Shown here: in pieces, positions 21,994-32,866 of the stretch
Numbering within the stretch: position 1 is the stretch's first letter
Layout of the letters: each line of letters opens with the position of its first letter
From: Micromussa lordhowensis
Lineage: Eukaryota; Cnidaria; Anthozoa; Scleractinia; Lobophylliidae
Length of the DNA: 64,000 nt
Reading direction: 5' to 3'
Assembly: GCA_964020085.1 (NCBI GenBank)
Contig: OZ026599.1
Span: forward strand, 23,721,734-23,785,733
Made by a program: the position numbers and the translations under genes
Notes under the pieces: generated by a model
The model's database searches: none
Seen by the model: only the letters and a program-made list of their open reading frames with translations
Told to the model about the DNA's origin: nothing

Positions 21994-22809
21994 TTCGCTT
22001 GGAGGATAATGAGTCCTTTTTAAAGTTTTTGAATCAATGTGTTTCACCGCGTGGCAGTCAGCGCACCAAATAAATCCATCTGTCAAGTGTTTACGATCAA
22101 CAGGAATTTGATGTGCACATATCGGACAAATCCTATAACCATCTTGCCAGAAACATCTAGGGCATTTGACTATTGCTCTTTCGTAAACGTTCTCTCCGTT
22201 GCAATAGTAGCAAGGACCTTTTACTTTAAGCAAAATCTCTGAACTTGCGGTTTCTTCTTCGTCTGAATTTCCTTCAGGTTCCAGATCTGGGTTTTCCGAT
22301 TCTTGATCACTAATTTCAGAGGCTGTCTCTTTGTCATCTTCATTATCACTGCTTTCGGAGACCATTTCTTTATCACCAGCCTCACTGTCTTTATCGTGAT
22401 AGGCTTGTTCTTTTTCCAATAGTTGTGCCAAAATTCTCTTATTCTGTATCAAACGCTTATTGATTCCTAACTCTGCCAACCCATCTATAAATGTTTTGAG
22501 CGCGCGGGGTTTAACAATATCGTCGTTATGGGGGAGTAACACATATTCGACCAGCTCTGAAATGTTCGTCACTGGTATTATTCGCTGGTTTCGGAGTAAC
22601 TGTCCGCTAGGTGTCCAAAACAAGATATCTTTGGAAGCCGCCATGCTGTGTAATAGATCGGAGGCCTTTTGTCGAGAAACGAGTTGGGAAAGACCTTCTA
22701 AAACATCTTTAATTCGAGGTTCTTCGTTATCGCTTTCATCGTTTTCACTAGCGTTGGTGTCTTCATGATCACTCTCTTCCTCTTCGTCCCAGTCAACTTT
22801 TTTCTTCAT
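21979..22809 (-). CDS. Acidic zinc-ribbon protein of the Polinton-like element
   Basis: 276 residues from the ATG at 22809. A leading in-frame GTG four codons upstream was not used. The first 35 residues and the region near 150-195 are highly acidic with many Ser. The last 80 residues hold four CxxC pairs (CYYC, CPRC, CPIC, CADC), enough for two zinc ribbons, and the C-terminus is SEDEDD. No family is recognised; it could bind nucleic acid or virion DNA. It is the last gene of a three-gene minus-strand group, 21 bp after the next frame, and its stop lies inside the left TIR. Confidence 0.7.
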   Translation of the reverse strand: MKKKVDWDEEEESDHEDTNASENDESDNEEPRIKDVLEGLSQLVSRQKASDLLHSMAASKDILFWTPSGQLLRNQRIIPVTNISELVEYVLLPHNDDIVKPRALKTFIDGLAELGINKRLIQNKRILAQLLEKEQAYHDKDSEAGDKEMVSESSDNEDDKETASEISDQESENPDLEPEGNSDEEETASSEILLKVKGPCYYCNGENVYERAIVKCPRCFWQDGYRICPICAHQIPVDRKHLTDGFIWCADCHAVKHIDSKTLKRTHYPPSEDEDD

Positions 22810-22830
22810 ATTGACCAACACTCGTTAACG

Positions 22831-23199
22831 TCAAGAACCGACTGATATACTACAGACTAGGTCGCGACGTTTTATAACATTAGGGGCCCCAATGCTAGTT
22901 AGAACTGGGAGTAGCAAATCTTGTATAAATCCTCCACCTTCTTGAGCAAGGGTTTGCTTCTTTGTCTTGTAAGGAACACTTGATTCAACGAGACTAACAA
23001 GGGCATTTCTATGCTTTTTTAAGTTGCGTTTCACTTCCTTAGAGACCGGTATGTTTCCATGACACAGATTAAAAAGAATTTGAACTAATGCGTGTATCTG
23101 TTCGGGGGTAGCTGTCTCTAGATGAAACTGACGCTGATGTTCTGGGCAACAAGTTAAGAGATGAAGGAAAGGTAGATTGTTCTTTACTACTCGAGACAT
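22831..23199 (-). CDS. Small basic protein of the Polinton-like element
   Basis: 122 residues. The N-terminal part is helical and amphipathic (LPFLHLLTCC, TPEQIHALVQILFN), followed by a Lys/Arg-rich section (KEVKRNLKKHR) and a GGGF segment with a hydrophobic end. Similar small proteins accompany cnidarian Maverick/adinto-like elements. From memory I associate them with virion core or minor structural proteins, without proof. It overlaps no neighbour and lies between two minus-strand genes. Confidence 0.62.
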   Translation of the reverse strand: MSRVVKNNLPFLHLLTCCPEHQRQFHLETATPEQIHALVQILFNLCHGNIPVSKEVKRNLKKHRNALVSLVESSVPYKTKKQTLAQEGGGFIQDLLLPVLTSIGAPNVIKRRDLVCSISVGS

Positions 23200-23267
23200 G
23201 GTCGTAAAATGATTAAAGATGACAGGTATCAGTGTTTTATAATTTTTTCAGAGAGTCCCACTTAAAT

Positions 23268-23693
23268 TTACGACCAAAGTTGAAAGTCGTCTTGGTTTTG
23301 ATCCAACACAACTGTTTTTCGTTTCTTGAACGGGGGTAAACCACGAAACTGCACTTTTCTTTTTGTAGCTTTTCGACCACGCCCAGCCTGAGATACTAGT
23401 CCACCAATAGCTTCTTTACTACGCTTTGCCAGTGCTGTGTTCACATTATTTCCTTCCAGAACATCTTGAGCCACTTGGGCTCCGGTTTGTAAGGCCTTTT
23501 TGCCCAGTACTTTAGCACCTTGCTGTAAATGAGGCATCGCCCAACGGAAAAGACCTTTAAATATCGAACCTAAGCCATATCCCTGCTGAAATCGAGCACC
23601 GTGAAAAGCCGGTAAATTGCCTCCTTTTTGCTTAGCTTGATTTAAATAGTATTCTTCGTACAATTTGTGATTCGGGATGTAAAGTTTCCTCAT
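23268..23693 (-). CDS. Adenovirus-core-like basic structural protein of the Polinton-like element
   Basis: 141 residues from the ATG at 23693. It contains GARFQQGYGLGSIFKGLFRW, an amphipathic segment followed by AKVLGKKALQTG, and basic clusters (RKATKRK, KKRK) near the end. The pattern recalls minor virion or core proteins (pVI/pX-like) of Polintons and adintoviruses. It is the first gene of the minus-strand group; its start faces the minisatellite and the divergent ATPase gene. Confidence 0.62.
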   Translation of the reverse strand: MRKLYIPNHKLYEEYYLNQAKQKGGNLPAFHGARFQQGYGLGSIFKGLFRWAMPHLQQGAKVLGKKALQTGAQVAQDVLEGNNVNTALAKRSKEAIGGLVSQAGRGRKATKRKVQFRGLPPFKKRKTVVLDQNQDDFQLWS

Positions 23694-23819
23694 CGCGTTT
23701 AAAGGTTTGCTGTTCTGCTCTGACGAAAATGAAGTGTAAGCAACACTTTACCAAGTTCAAATGGCACTGATACTCCTGTGTCGTGCTTTATATGGTTTTC
23801 GATATGGTGATAGAACAAT

Positions 23820-24590
23820 AGAAGGAGGGAAAACAATAGAATTGTGGTGGAGGTGGCGGAAAACAATAGAATTGTGGTGGAGGTGGCGGAAAACAATAGA
23901 ATTGTGGTGGTGGTGGTGGAAAACAATAGAATTGTGGTGGAGGTGGTGGAAAACAATAGAATTGTGGTGGAGGTGGTGGAAAACAATAGAATTGTGGTGG
24001 TGGTGGTGGTGGTGGCGGAAAACAATAGAATTGTGGTGGGGGTGGCGGAAAACAATAGAATTGTGGTGGTGGTGGTGGAAAACAATAGAATTGTGGGGGA
24101 GGTGGTGGAAAACAATAGAATTGTGGTGGAGGTGGTGGAAAACAATAGAATTGTGGTGGTGGTGGTGGTGGTGGATGGAAAACAATAGAATTGTGGTCGT
24201 GGTGGTGGTGGAAAACAATAGAATTGTGGTGGTGGTGGTGGTGAAAACAATAGAAATGTGGTGGTGGTGGTGGTGGTAGAAAACAATAGAACTGTGGTGG
24301 TGGTGGTGGTGGAAAACAATAGAATTGTGGTCGTGGTGGTGGTGGAAAATAATAGAATTGTGGTGGTGGTGGTGGTGAAAACAATAGAAATGTGGTGGTG
24401 GTGGTGGTGGTGGTGGAAAACAATAGAACTGTGGTGGTGGTGGTGGTGGTGGTGGTGGTGGTTGTGGTGGAAAACAATAGAACTGTGGTGGTGGTGGTGG
24501 TGGAAAACAATAGAATTGTGGTGGTGGTGGTGGGAAACAATAGAATTGTGGTGGTGGTGGTGGTGGAAAACAATAGAATTGTGGTTGAAG
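23820..24590. repeat. 30-bp minisatellite with GGT runs inside the Polinton-like element
   Basis: About 25 units built from aaaacaatagaattg followed by a variable number of GGT/GGA/GGC triplets. All frames of both strands remain open for long stretches, which gives spurious Pro/Phe-, His- or Trp-rich frames. It fills the gap between the divergent gene blocks where other Polinton genes would be expected. Confidence 0.92.
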
Positions 24591-24654
24591 CCTATATAAA
24601 TGTGGAGCATCATACGCATTTTGTCAGTTTGCGCTAAGCTCTGAATGAGTTGAC

Positions 24655-25893
24655 ATGAGTTGGTCCTGTCCAGTTTGTCAAAAGGATTTCTCTAGAAAAG
24701 ATAGTATGCAAAGACATATGAACAGCAAACACAGTAATTCCAATTTTACTCCAGTCATACCGATGTCTCAAGAAAAGTGTCAGCGGTTTCAGTTTGAACA
24801 TCCGTTCACTTGCATGGTGGCCGGGATGACTGGATCAGGCAAGACGATCTCGGTCCAATCGCTGTTAAGACAGGCTTACAGAATGATTAATCTTCCTCCC
24901 GAAAGAATAGTGTGGTGTTACTCACAGTGGCAGACGGCCTATATGGAAATGCTAGTCGCCATACCAAATATAGAATTTGTCAAGGGAATCCCGGAATCTC
25001 TGGAAAATGATTCCTATTTAGATGTCAACATACGCAACCTGATTGTCTTTGACGACCAAATGATTGAAGCCGGAAAAGATAATCGGATCGTGAACCTGTT
25101 TACAAAAGGATCGCATCACCGAAATCTGGGCGTTATTTACATTGTGCAAAATCTGTTCCATCAAGGCAAAGGCAACCGAAGCATCAGCTTAAACAGTCAT
25201 TACTTGGTGTTGTTCAAAAATCCACGTGATAAACTACAAGTTTTGACCCTAGCCAAACAAATGTATCCCGGGCATACTGATTTCTTCCTAAAACAATATG
25301 AAGAAGCTGTAAGAAGGCCCTATGGTTATCTTTTGATCGATTTGAAAACTACCACTCGAGATGACTGTAGGCTGAGAACAAACGTACTCCCTGGAGAAGA
25401 AAAGTTTAATCAAGTAGAGAAAGAAGAAAATATCCCTCAGGAGTTACTAAGATATCTGAAAAAGCAAACTCTGATGGTGCCCCCGCCAATTTCGGAGATG
25501 CAACGCATTCAGAATAATATGGATAATCTCCTGTATCGTACAAACCTTGGAGAGGACCAAAAAGCGAAGCACTACATGCAGTTGCAAAACAAGTTTTTAA
25601 ACTATAAACACCAGCTCAAATCGTTAATACCTGAAGCAACAATACCCACCCAACCCCAAGAACCAAATCAAATTTCTACGAATGTACTGACAGGCGACGT
25701 ACCAACTGCGCCAAACCCCGTTCAAAAACCACCAGAAATCATACCAGCGACTCCAGTTCAAGCACCAACCCAAGTGACAGCCTCACAAGCCTTATCTACC
25801 ATGGCAACCTCTTCCTCTATCTCATCTCCCGCCCGCCCTCCCTCCCTCCATTTTGACTCCCCCTCCCACAGTCGAAACGCTGTCACCAGTTAG
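24655..25893 (+). CDS. FtsK/HerA-type packaging ATPase of the Polinton-like element
   Basis: 412 residues. A C2H2 finger occupies the N-terminus (CPVCQKDF, HMNSKH). Walker A is GMTGSGKT (about residues 57-64) and Walker B is NLIVFDDQ (about 127-134). A sensor-like segment YIVQNLFHQGKGNR follows. This matches the A32-like genome-packaging ATPases of Polintons, adintoviruses and relatives. The last 80 residues are Pro/Thr/Ser-rich. In a different frame the sequence goes on after the stop with a basic, then acidic coding stretch up to 26026, so the annotated end is probably caused by a frameshift in the CCCTCC tract near 25835. Confidence 0.85.
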   Translation: MSWSCPVCQKDFSRKDSMQRHMNSKHSNSNFTPVIPMSQEKCQRFQFEHPFTCMVAGMTGSGKTISVQSLLRQAYRMINLPPERIVWCYSQWQTAYMEMLVAIPNIEFVKGIPESLENDSYLDVNIRNLIVFDDQMIEAGKDNRIVNLFTKGSHHRNLGVIYIVQNLFHQGKGNRSISLNSHYLVLFKNPRDKLQVLTLAKQMYPGHTDFFLKQYEEAVRRPYGYLLIDLKTTTRDDCRLRTNVLPGEEKFNQVEKEENIPQELLRYLKKQTLMVPPPISEMQRIQNNMDNLLYRTNLGEDQKAKHYMQLQNKFLNYKHQLKSLIPEATIPTQPQEPNQISTNVLTGDVPTAPNPVQKPPEIIPATPVQAPTQVTASQALSTMATSSSISSPARPPSLHFDSPSHSRNAVTS

Positions 25894-26026
25894 AAAGCGT
25901 AAACGCCCCCAGTCTGTCAAATTTGTAAATTACCTGGACTATGAACCGAAGAAAGCCTCTAGACGATCTCGACGTTTACACAGGACTTCGCCTTACAAGT
26001 ACTTTCAATACGATGAAGACGATTGA
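25894..26026 (+). pseudogene. Out-of-frame C-terminal tail of the packaging ATPase
   Basis: Just past the ATPase stop, the +1 frame stays open with a basic segment (RKRKRPQ) and ends in DEDD and a TGA at the start of the right TIR. This is the same C-terminal motif as the gene at the other end. It looks like the original C-terminus, separated by one indel. Confidence 0.6.
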
Positions 26027-26529
26027 TTGCATCCTAATTTCCTTATACTTTACTCCTAAACATGTTGTAGTTGTATTAATTTTGGTGTGTTCATTTCAAA
26101 TCTGTGTGTATTCACTATTAACAAGCAATAAAGTAATCTTCAAGAAAACAATTTATTGTCGCGTGTTTAAATTAATTAGTCCTCCGAACTTCTATTGTTG
26201 TCATTTCAATGGTAGAGCTGTCCCATGGGCTTTTCCGTTCGAGTTTGTATGCAAATCTAGGGCGAAAGTGGATTCAGTGCGTGACTAACGGAGCGGAAAC
26301 CTCGAGCACTCAGCTAAGCCGAATATCATGATTTTCGCTCGTCGCCAAAGTCAGATAAAAACATAATAGCTTCGATGTCTTTTACGCTCAAGCAAGCCAT
26401 CTTCACGATTAACGTTTCGACTTGCATGTTTGGAAGCTATCCGCTCAAAAATATTATTTACTCGACAAGAATAAACTGAAAGTCTCGGAGATAAACTTTC
26501 GCAGCAAAGCGATTACAAGAACGATAGCG
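26012..26529. repeat. Right terminal inverted repeat of the Polinton-like element
   Basis: Inverse match to 21476-21993. Its outer end reads caagaacgatagcg. A single-base difference in the outer part (gcgattac versus the complement of gtaatggc) shows that the two arms have begun to diverge. Confidence 0.93.
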
Positions 26530-26910
26530 CTTTCGTGAAAATTCGCGCTTTTATTTTAAACACATGATAGATTTATAAGGCAATCAGGGTTTACTATGAG
26601 CGGGCAAGCCCAGGCAACCTTATTGTTTTCATTGTACTAGAGCGACGCTTATTAGTATGGAGGAACCCATTTTTACCTAGGTAGCTAGACACTTCATTAG
26701 TATGTAGGAACCCAAGGTTACAACAATAGATGACGTCATTAGTATGCAGGAACGCATTTTACCTAGGCAGTTTGAATATTAATGATTTACCTAGGCCTAC
26801 CTAGGCCTACCTAGGCAGTAATCCGGATAATTCCAATGAATATAGACTACTACCCAGGGATATTACACTGAGTTAACAAGCAATGGCTTGGCAAAAGAAG
26901 CCCTATAATC
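26530..26910. repeat. Spacer with ttagtatg-aggaac and acctagg repeats
   Basis: Three imperfect units with attagtatg followed by aggaac lie near 26648, 26697 and 26738. The 7-mer acctagg recurs at least five times between 26675 and 26818. No gene is seen. This may be the remnant of a small repeat element. Confidence 0.45.
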
Positions 26911-29900
26911 AGACTCCTCTGTGCCCTGAAGATTACCGAGAATCATGTTTTTTCTTGAATCTCTCCAAGAAAGCAGCGATTAACAATCCGGATTTGGACT
27001 TGATTTGCTATTAAATCCATGTGAAGAATGGATTTTCAGGTTCATATTACACTTCCGATTTTGTTTTAAACAACTATTAGTCTTGACCCTAAAAAAAGAA
27101 ATGGTGTCTTCAGAGTGAGCCAGGATTTCATTGAGTTCAACTCTGATAAAACTTCGTCGGGTTCTAGCACGAGTTAACTAAACTTCACCTGCTCTGATTG
27201 ACCTTCCTTGTCAACTTGTTCGAATCGTTCAAGCGAATTTGACATGGCGTGTCAATCAACATTACCACGCCGCACCATTCAGAAGCTTTGTTCGTTAGGT
27301 CTGCTGGCAAAACCAAGGACTGTGACTGTTTATATTTTATCTTATCTTATTTCTCGCCTGATATACCGACAGAATATGGACATAATTAAACATGCGACCA
27401 CTAGCTATGCACACGCCATATGTTTTCCTACACAGGATTTTGCGTACTTGCGCGGCAAGCGTTCTCGAAGGTGATACAAGGTTGACGAGGGAACATCGTC
27501 TCCTGTCTGAACATCAGGAGTCTAGTCACAAAGAAACATGTGCTTTGCCAAAATCGTACTACACTTGCATAATTAGACAAGCGTGTTTTCAGACATGTGT
27601 CACCACAGGCGACGTTTTGAGTAGATTGGCATGTCAATTCAACTCATTCTCTTTCACCTGATGCATCCTTGAGCAATGTCCTCCTTTTGAACGAGCACAA
27701 GCTTTCCCCACACACGTGCTTGCTTCAAATGGCTGTAGAAGTTACCAAAGAGAAAAATGATTTTGATTTAAGATTCATTTTCACCTTCATCGAGATAACC
27801 GACGACTAAATAGTGTTTCTGTAAAGCTCTTCTGATGGTTTTCACTGCCATTGTCCCAGAACAGTAAAATCAAAACCACTCAATAAAAGAATTCAGGAAC
27901 CTGGAATACCATACGAGATTAAAAGATGTTATTTTCGGAGTTACAAGTCAGTGTGAAATCCTATATTGTATGGTTATTCAAGCAAATTTAAAAGTGCAGT
28001 ATGGAAACGCAATATTTGTGTCCTGCGGAAGGACACAAATATTGGGGCCTGAAGTGAATCAAAACAACTGTAGTAAACTTTTGTTCTAATAAGTTAACAG
28101 TTCGGACCGGTACAAATCGCAGGATAATTAGTTTTTTTTTTATATTTTAACATCCATGATGCCTTCTTGCAGCTACTGTGATATCGTCAATGGTGCACTG
28201 AACTTCATACCAAAATGTAAAAAAAAAGGCTTTCCTCTAAAAACAAAGGATGTTATTGAGTTAGCCCAAAACTGGTAAGAAATTGTATATTGAGCACGTC
28301 TTATAGCTGACGAAGATAACAACTTACGGGGATTTTTTTTAATTGTAGAATATTCTTCAGCATAAACAGACTGGGAGTGAGGACAACATCCACAGCTCGT
28401 TGCACTTTTCAGCTTACTTTTCCCCTATTAAAGAAATTCTTTTTTTGTTTATTTACTACAACATTCTTACTTCCTTACAGATGGTTTCCCGATCTCTATC
28501 TTTTCGGGTAAGAAAAGCTATAGACTTTACATTAGTATGTTGAAGACAGGTTGAAGACTTCTGGCGACTGTTGCACACGAACAATTTCACACTTTGAGAA
28601 TTACAGTCTACCGTGTGCGTGCCACATATCACATTAGGTTTTTTTCTTAGTTCTCCTGGTTTTTGTTAATCCAGGAATGTTCCATTTTCAAAGTGTCTGC
28701 GCGGAGAGATAAGCAGTGATTTCTCAGGAATATAATAGAGGAGCGCATGTTAGCTCTTCAATGTGAGCTGCTCGATCAGGACCCTATAAATTTCTATGCA
28801 GTGATTATATGCTCGTCAGCCGGAAACGGTCTTAAATTGACTAAATTTCCCGCAGCCTGAAATTTCTATCGATTTTAAAATAAACAGAACTCTTATCCAT
28901 TTCTATGTTTGTTAGGATGGCATGGATGCAATATGGCATGCCGAGTGACTGATGGTGATCTCAGTATAAAAGACCTAAATGATTTGTGTAGTTGTTTAGC
29001 ACTTATAAGTAAACATAGAACACTCCCAAGAGGTTTCAATAAGACATTCTATCGAACATCTGTGATTACTTCAGACTTATTTTATTCAGGAACGTTTTAT
29101 AATCAGCAATTAAGTCTAGGCAGAAATCAACAGTCTCAGGTCCATGCAAATTATGATAAAAAAGACATGTCAATAACAATTTCAAAATGTCAAGAACAAG
29201 TAATTCACCTTCACTCGTCGTTCAAACGGTTCTTTGTCCCTCGAAGTCAATTAAGGTAGCTCTGTATCCGTAGTAGCGCCTTGTGAAGAGCTTGAAAATC
29301 ACTTAAACCACTTACGAATGCCGGAGTCAAATAAAGATTTTGTCCACATTAAGTGGTATGGTAATAGTGGCCATACGTAATATTGTGGCATTCTGTTAAC
29401 TGTTGTTTAGAGTCGTCCAGCCTCAGCCGTATTGTATTTACCACAATAGTTATTCGTTTCAGGTCATTACATTTTATGAGCCTGAAGGGCAATGCTGACA
29501 ATGCGGTGTTCGTTTTGTGCAACTGAGCGATTAAATACTACACTACCATCTTTATTTGTCTTTGTTTGTCCATTATATAATAGCTCTACATTGTTGCGGC
29601 ATAGAAAATGTCGTTCCTGGGGACGAAAAGATTAATATACGAATTTTACGAATCCTTCCGTTCTGTTAACTGAATCAGAAGTTTGCCATATTGTGATAAC
29701 ATCTCGTAAGGTCTTAGTGTTATATTTTTCTATTGAGAGGGGTAGACATTGTCGTATGCAGAAAACTCATTATATAGCTATCCAGGTTTTTAATCTTTAG
29801 ACACGACCACATCAGCGTTGCTGTTATATCTTTATCGTGTGCTAACAAATGCCTTACCAAACCATTTTCCTATTGGGAGCATTATGATACCTTTACACTG

Positions 29901-30010
29901 TTAATGTTATTTTCTGTGTCGTTGACTGATAGGCAAATGAGTGATAGCCAAATGCGTCTTAAATTGAATGTTCTATGTTATATTGGATACCAAACACAAT
30001 TAATGTAAAA
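26911..30010. repeat. Segmental duplication, copy 2
   Basis: Matches 18117-21260 in the same orientation. The offset of about 8.75-8.8 kb stays nearly constant along the segment. No open frame is conserved between copies. Whether the Polinton-like element was inserted before or after the duplication cannot be read from this window. Confidence 0.75.
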
Positions 30011-30235
30011 GATAAGCAGATGGGAGCCCCTGATGACCTTGGTGCATCTGAGCGAGATCAGCGTCCCCTGGCCCTTGAACACAATTTCCAAAACAATTTG
30101 TTAGTTCATAAACTGAATTCTCCCGGGTTTTTGTAATAGAGTGTCCGGAGCTCTAGTGGCATTTTACCAAATGGTTCGTGTAAACAGGTACAGACCAGCT
30201 TGTTTGATCCAAGATCAACCTCGTGCGCTTTTCAC
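30011..30235. other. Flank left of P-type element 1
   Basis: No gene is seen. It ends with ttttcac (30229-30235), which is repeated right after the element at 36211-36217. Confidence 0.5.
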
Positions 30236-30300
30236 CATAGTTAATGGAGGGAGACTGGTTATGAAATCCGGTGAACTTCAAACGATTAGAACGATAGGGA

Positions 30301-30333
<33 letters not shown>

Positions 30334-30375
30334 GTGAAGGTGCACACATTCAAAACAAGATGGCGGATGGAGTGG
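30236..30375. repeat. Left terminal/subterminal repeat of P-type element 1
   Basis: It contains the TIR, actggttatgaaa, CACGTG at 30325-30330, GTGCAC at 30340-30345 and aagatggcg at the first ATG. The same order occurs inversely at 36070-36210 and directly at 60898-61020. Confidence 0.8.
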
Positions 30376-31075
30376 ACGATCTCTTGCTATGGGAAGACGA
30401 TTTCCAAGTTATTCTTTAGAAAGTGATGAAGCAATTGAGCAGCAGTTTGTAGCAACAGCTAACAATGAAAAAATCAAATTTTGCTAAATTACGAATCGAG
30501 TTTCTTGCTACTCACCCAAAACGTTCGCTTGTAAGCTTATATTTGTGGTATGACAAGTGACTCGAGTCACTCGAGTCTCTAAAACACAAGAATTTTAAGT
30601 CAAATATGGGTGATCAGTGCTTCTGTGGAAGCAAAGAACACTGAATGGCTCGTTTAATATGACAAGAAGGGCCTTGAATGACATGCTTGAAACCGCCGTG
30701 AATTCTTAGTATCACATCGAGTTTTGAGCTGATTTTAGCAATGATTTTGGACGAATTGTAATTTTTTCTTCGTTCTTTTGTAGGTCCAGCAACAAGAAAG
30801 TATCTGCAAAGACTGTGGGAAAAAAAAAAAACAAAAAACAAAAAGAGGCTATGAACGACACAGAATTTTGAAACACAGCAGTCTTCGACACGAAGGATCT
30901 GGTCAGCCTTTAAGTGTCAGCCTACTTGCTGAAGGTGTGGCCTCCGCGATCAGGAAAATAAATGAAGCTGAAGTGTGTACAGAAAGCTTGAGGGATGAAC
31001 CAAGCAAGTATTCATTTTAACAGGCCGAGGAAGGAAGTTTTGAATTCACTAGCATAAAATCAATTTATGATTGGT

Positions 31076-31131
<56 letters not shown>

Positions 31132-31625
31132 GTGAAGTCTACAGCGTTCTTTACTGGACTGTCAAGGAATGCTGCCACATTATTGTCAACCAACGTTGCC
31201 GACTGCCTCATTGCGTACTGTAAGAGCAGCAAAAACTCTGGTGACAATAGTAATCCCACCACTACAGTATTATCTGAGAGGGAATGGGCTGGCTTGCAAT
31301 ACCTAGTAGGTTATGTGCTGCACAATTTGAACAAGAAACATGCAAGAACCGGCACTGTGGAGAGCCAGCAGGCTATGGCAATACTAAAGACTAGCAAACT
31401 TTATTGTATCAATGATTCAAAGCAAAAGCTGATTTCAAGTTTGAACCGTGGTGCGCTATGGTCAATTACAGAGCCGGCTCAGAAGATTTTTGTAATGGCA
31501 GAACATTACTTCCGCCAGTAAACTCCAAGAGTGGCTTCACAAGGAATTGACATTGTCACAACAACTCTAAAGGCTAATTAGTGATAGCGATGTTCTTTCC
31601 AACTATGGATTGATCATAACTGATA

Positions 31626-31677
<52 letters not shown>

Positions 31678-31824
31678 GACTTTATGTGTGCGGGTACGCT
31701 CATTCTCTTTCGCAAAGGATGTGATTGAGAAATACAAGATCAGAATGAAGCAAACAAAGGGAAAGTCTCTTCGCAAAGACATTAGTCGGAGTTGCCATGA
31801 AAATGAACAAGGGAGGCAAAGTTG
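30360..31824 (+). pseudogene. Second gene (C2H2-containing) of P-type element 1
   Basis: Starts at ATG 30360 and is soon frameshifted near 30417. After a probable intron (acceptor TTTTGTAG near 30783) come a degraded C2H2-like finger (CKDCGKK, then GYERHR and KH) and an open block 31093-31521. The next block, 31610-31824, is in another frame. The block with YVLHNLNKKHARTG and SLNRGALWSITEPAQ is clearly homologous to 62937-63494 of element 2. I know no function for this protein. Being paired with a P-type transposase in both elements, it may be an accessory transposition or regulatory factor. Confidence 0.72.
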
Positions 31825-32866
31825 AATCTCTCCATTTATATTTAATTTACTTTTGTGAACAACACATAGCAAAGTTTTTACAACATTATGTAATATAAAC
31901 CTGGTTTCTAACGTTTAGTTCCAGACAGTTTGTTACAATGACAATGCTAAAACCTTCTCATGTGAATGTGGAACTCATTGTAAATAACATCATAGCTTGT
32001 TTGAATGGAATTATTAAAACTACATGTACTTGTGAATAATATAATTCTAAAACATGATATCTGTAATCACTAAGTAATGGTGTATTAGTTGATACTGGTA
32101 TTTATGGTTTGCCTGCCAATGTTCTTTTTTTCAATGTCACAATGCAGAACATAAACATAAACATAAACAAACTACTCCCTATACTTTCTGCCATCTTAGG
32201 CCTGTAGAAGACAGGCTGCAACCTTATTGGCTCACAAATGTTATTGTGTAGTTCCAGTAAATGTCCATACTCCCCCCTCAGAAAGGGTTGAAAATTTTCA
32301 GGGTGGGGGGCGGGGGGGTTATCTCAAAGGCCAAAAAAATTTAAGGAATTCTGAATATACTCACACGAGACATTCAATGTGAAAAGTTTATTGGGGATGA
32401 ATCAGTCAGCCAGCAGCCGTGCGATTCAATGTATCCTAATGTATCCTAATATCTATTAATTATTAATATGTTTATCTCACAAAATGAGCTGAAAATCCCA
32501 AGAATTCAGAAAGTGTACTATGCCAGATACGAAAAACCACTATAAAATTTCTAACAAGCAATCTGAAATTCTTTTGTGCTGAAATACAGCAGCAGAGCCA
32601 CCCTGGAATTCCATTCATGTGTGGGCTCAAAAGGAGCCAGGTGTACTTTTTTGTGATTGCTCAATTTAGCCGAGTGATTAAAGATAGCTAGTATACAGCA
32701 TTTTTAGAGTTTGATTTTCTTTCGGCATGTCAATTTGGCATCGGTCACCTGTTCCGAAGCTTTCTTCTTATCTTTCCTTCCTTTGGTATTGCCTCTCTGA
32801 CATGAAATGGATCTCTCTATTCTAATAGTATTACTATTGTAACCAAACTGATGTCACTGCTCCTTT
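31825..32866. other. Internal noncoding part of P-type element 1
   Basis: AT-rich, between the convergent genes, with aacata repeats near 32150 and a G-run near 32308. No gene is supported. It is much longer than the equivalent spacer of element 2 (62540-62936), so it may hold inserted DNA. Confidence 0.4.

Larger units (their letters stand above)
21476..26529. mobile_element. Polinton/adintovirus-like element, 5.05 kb, reduced gene set
   Basis: Terminal inverted repeats of 518 bp bound three minus-strand genes, a minisatellite and a plus-strand packaging ATPase. The divergent arrangement leaves the minisatellite between the two blocks. Genes normal for autonomous Polintons (protein-primed DNA polymerase B, retroviral-type integrase, protease, major capsid) are not visible. 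I find no clear 6-bp target duplication (left flank caacta, right flank ctttcg). It is probably a non-autonomous or internally deleted derivative. Confidence 0.82.

Noticed and set aside
23699..24637. Pro/Phe-, His- and Trp-rich ORFs of 100-300 codons
   Set aside because: They read the 30-bp GGT minisatellite in several frames on both strands. They are composition artefacts.
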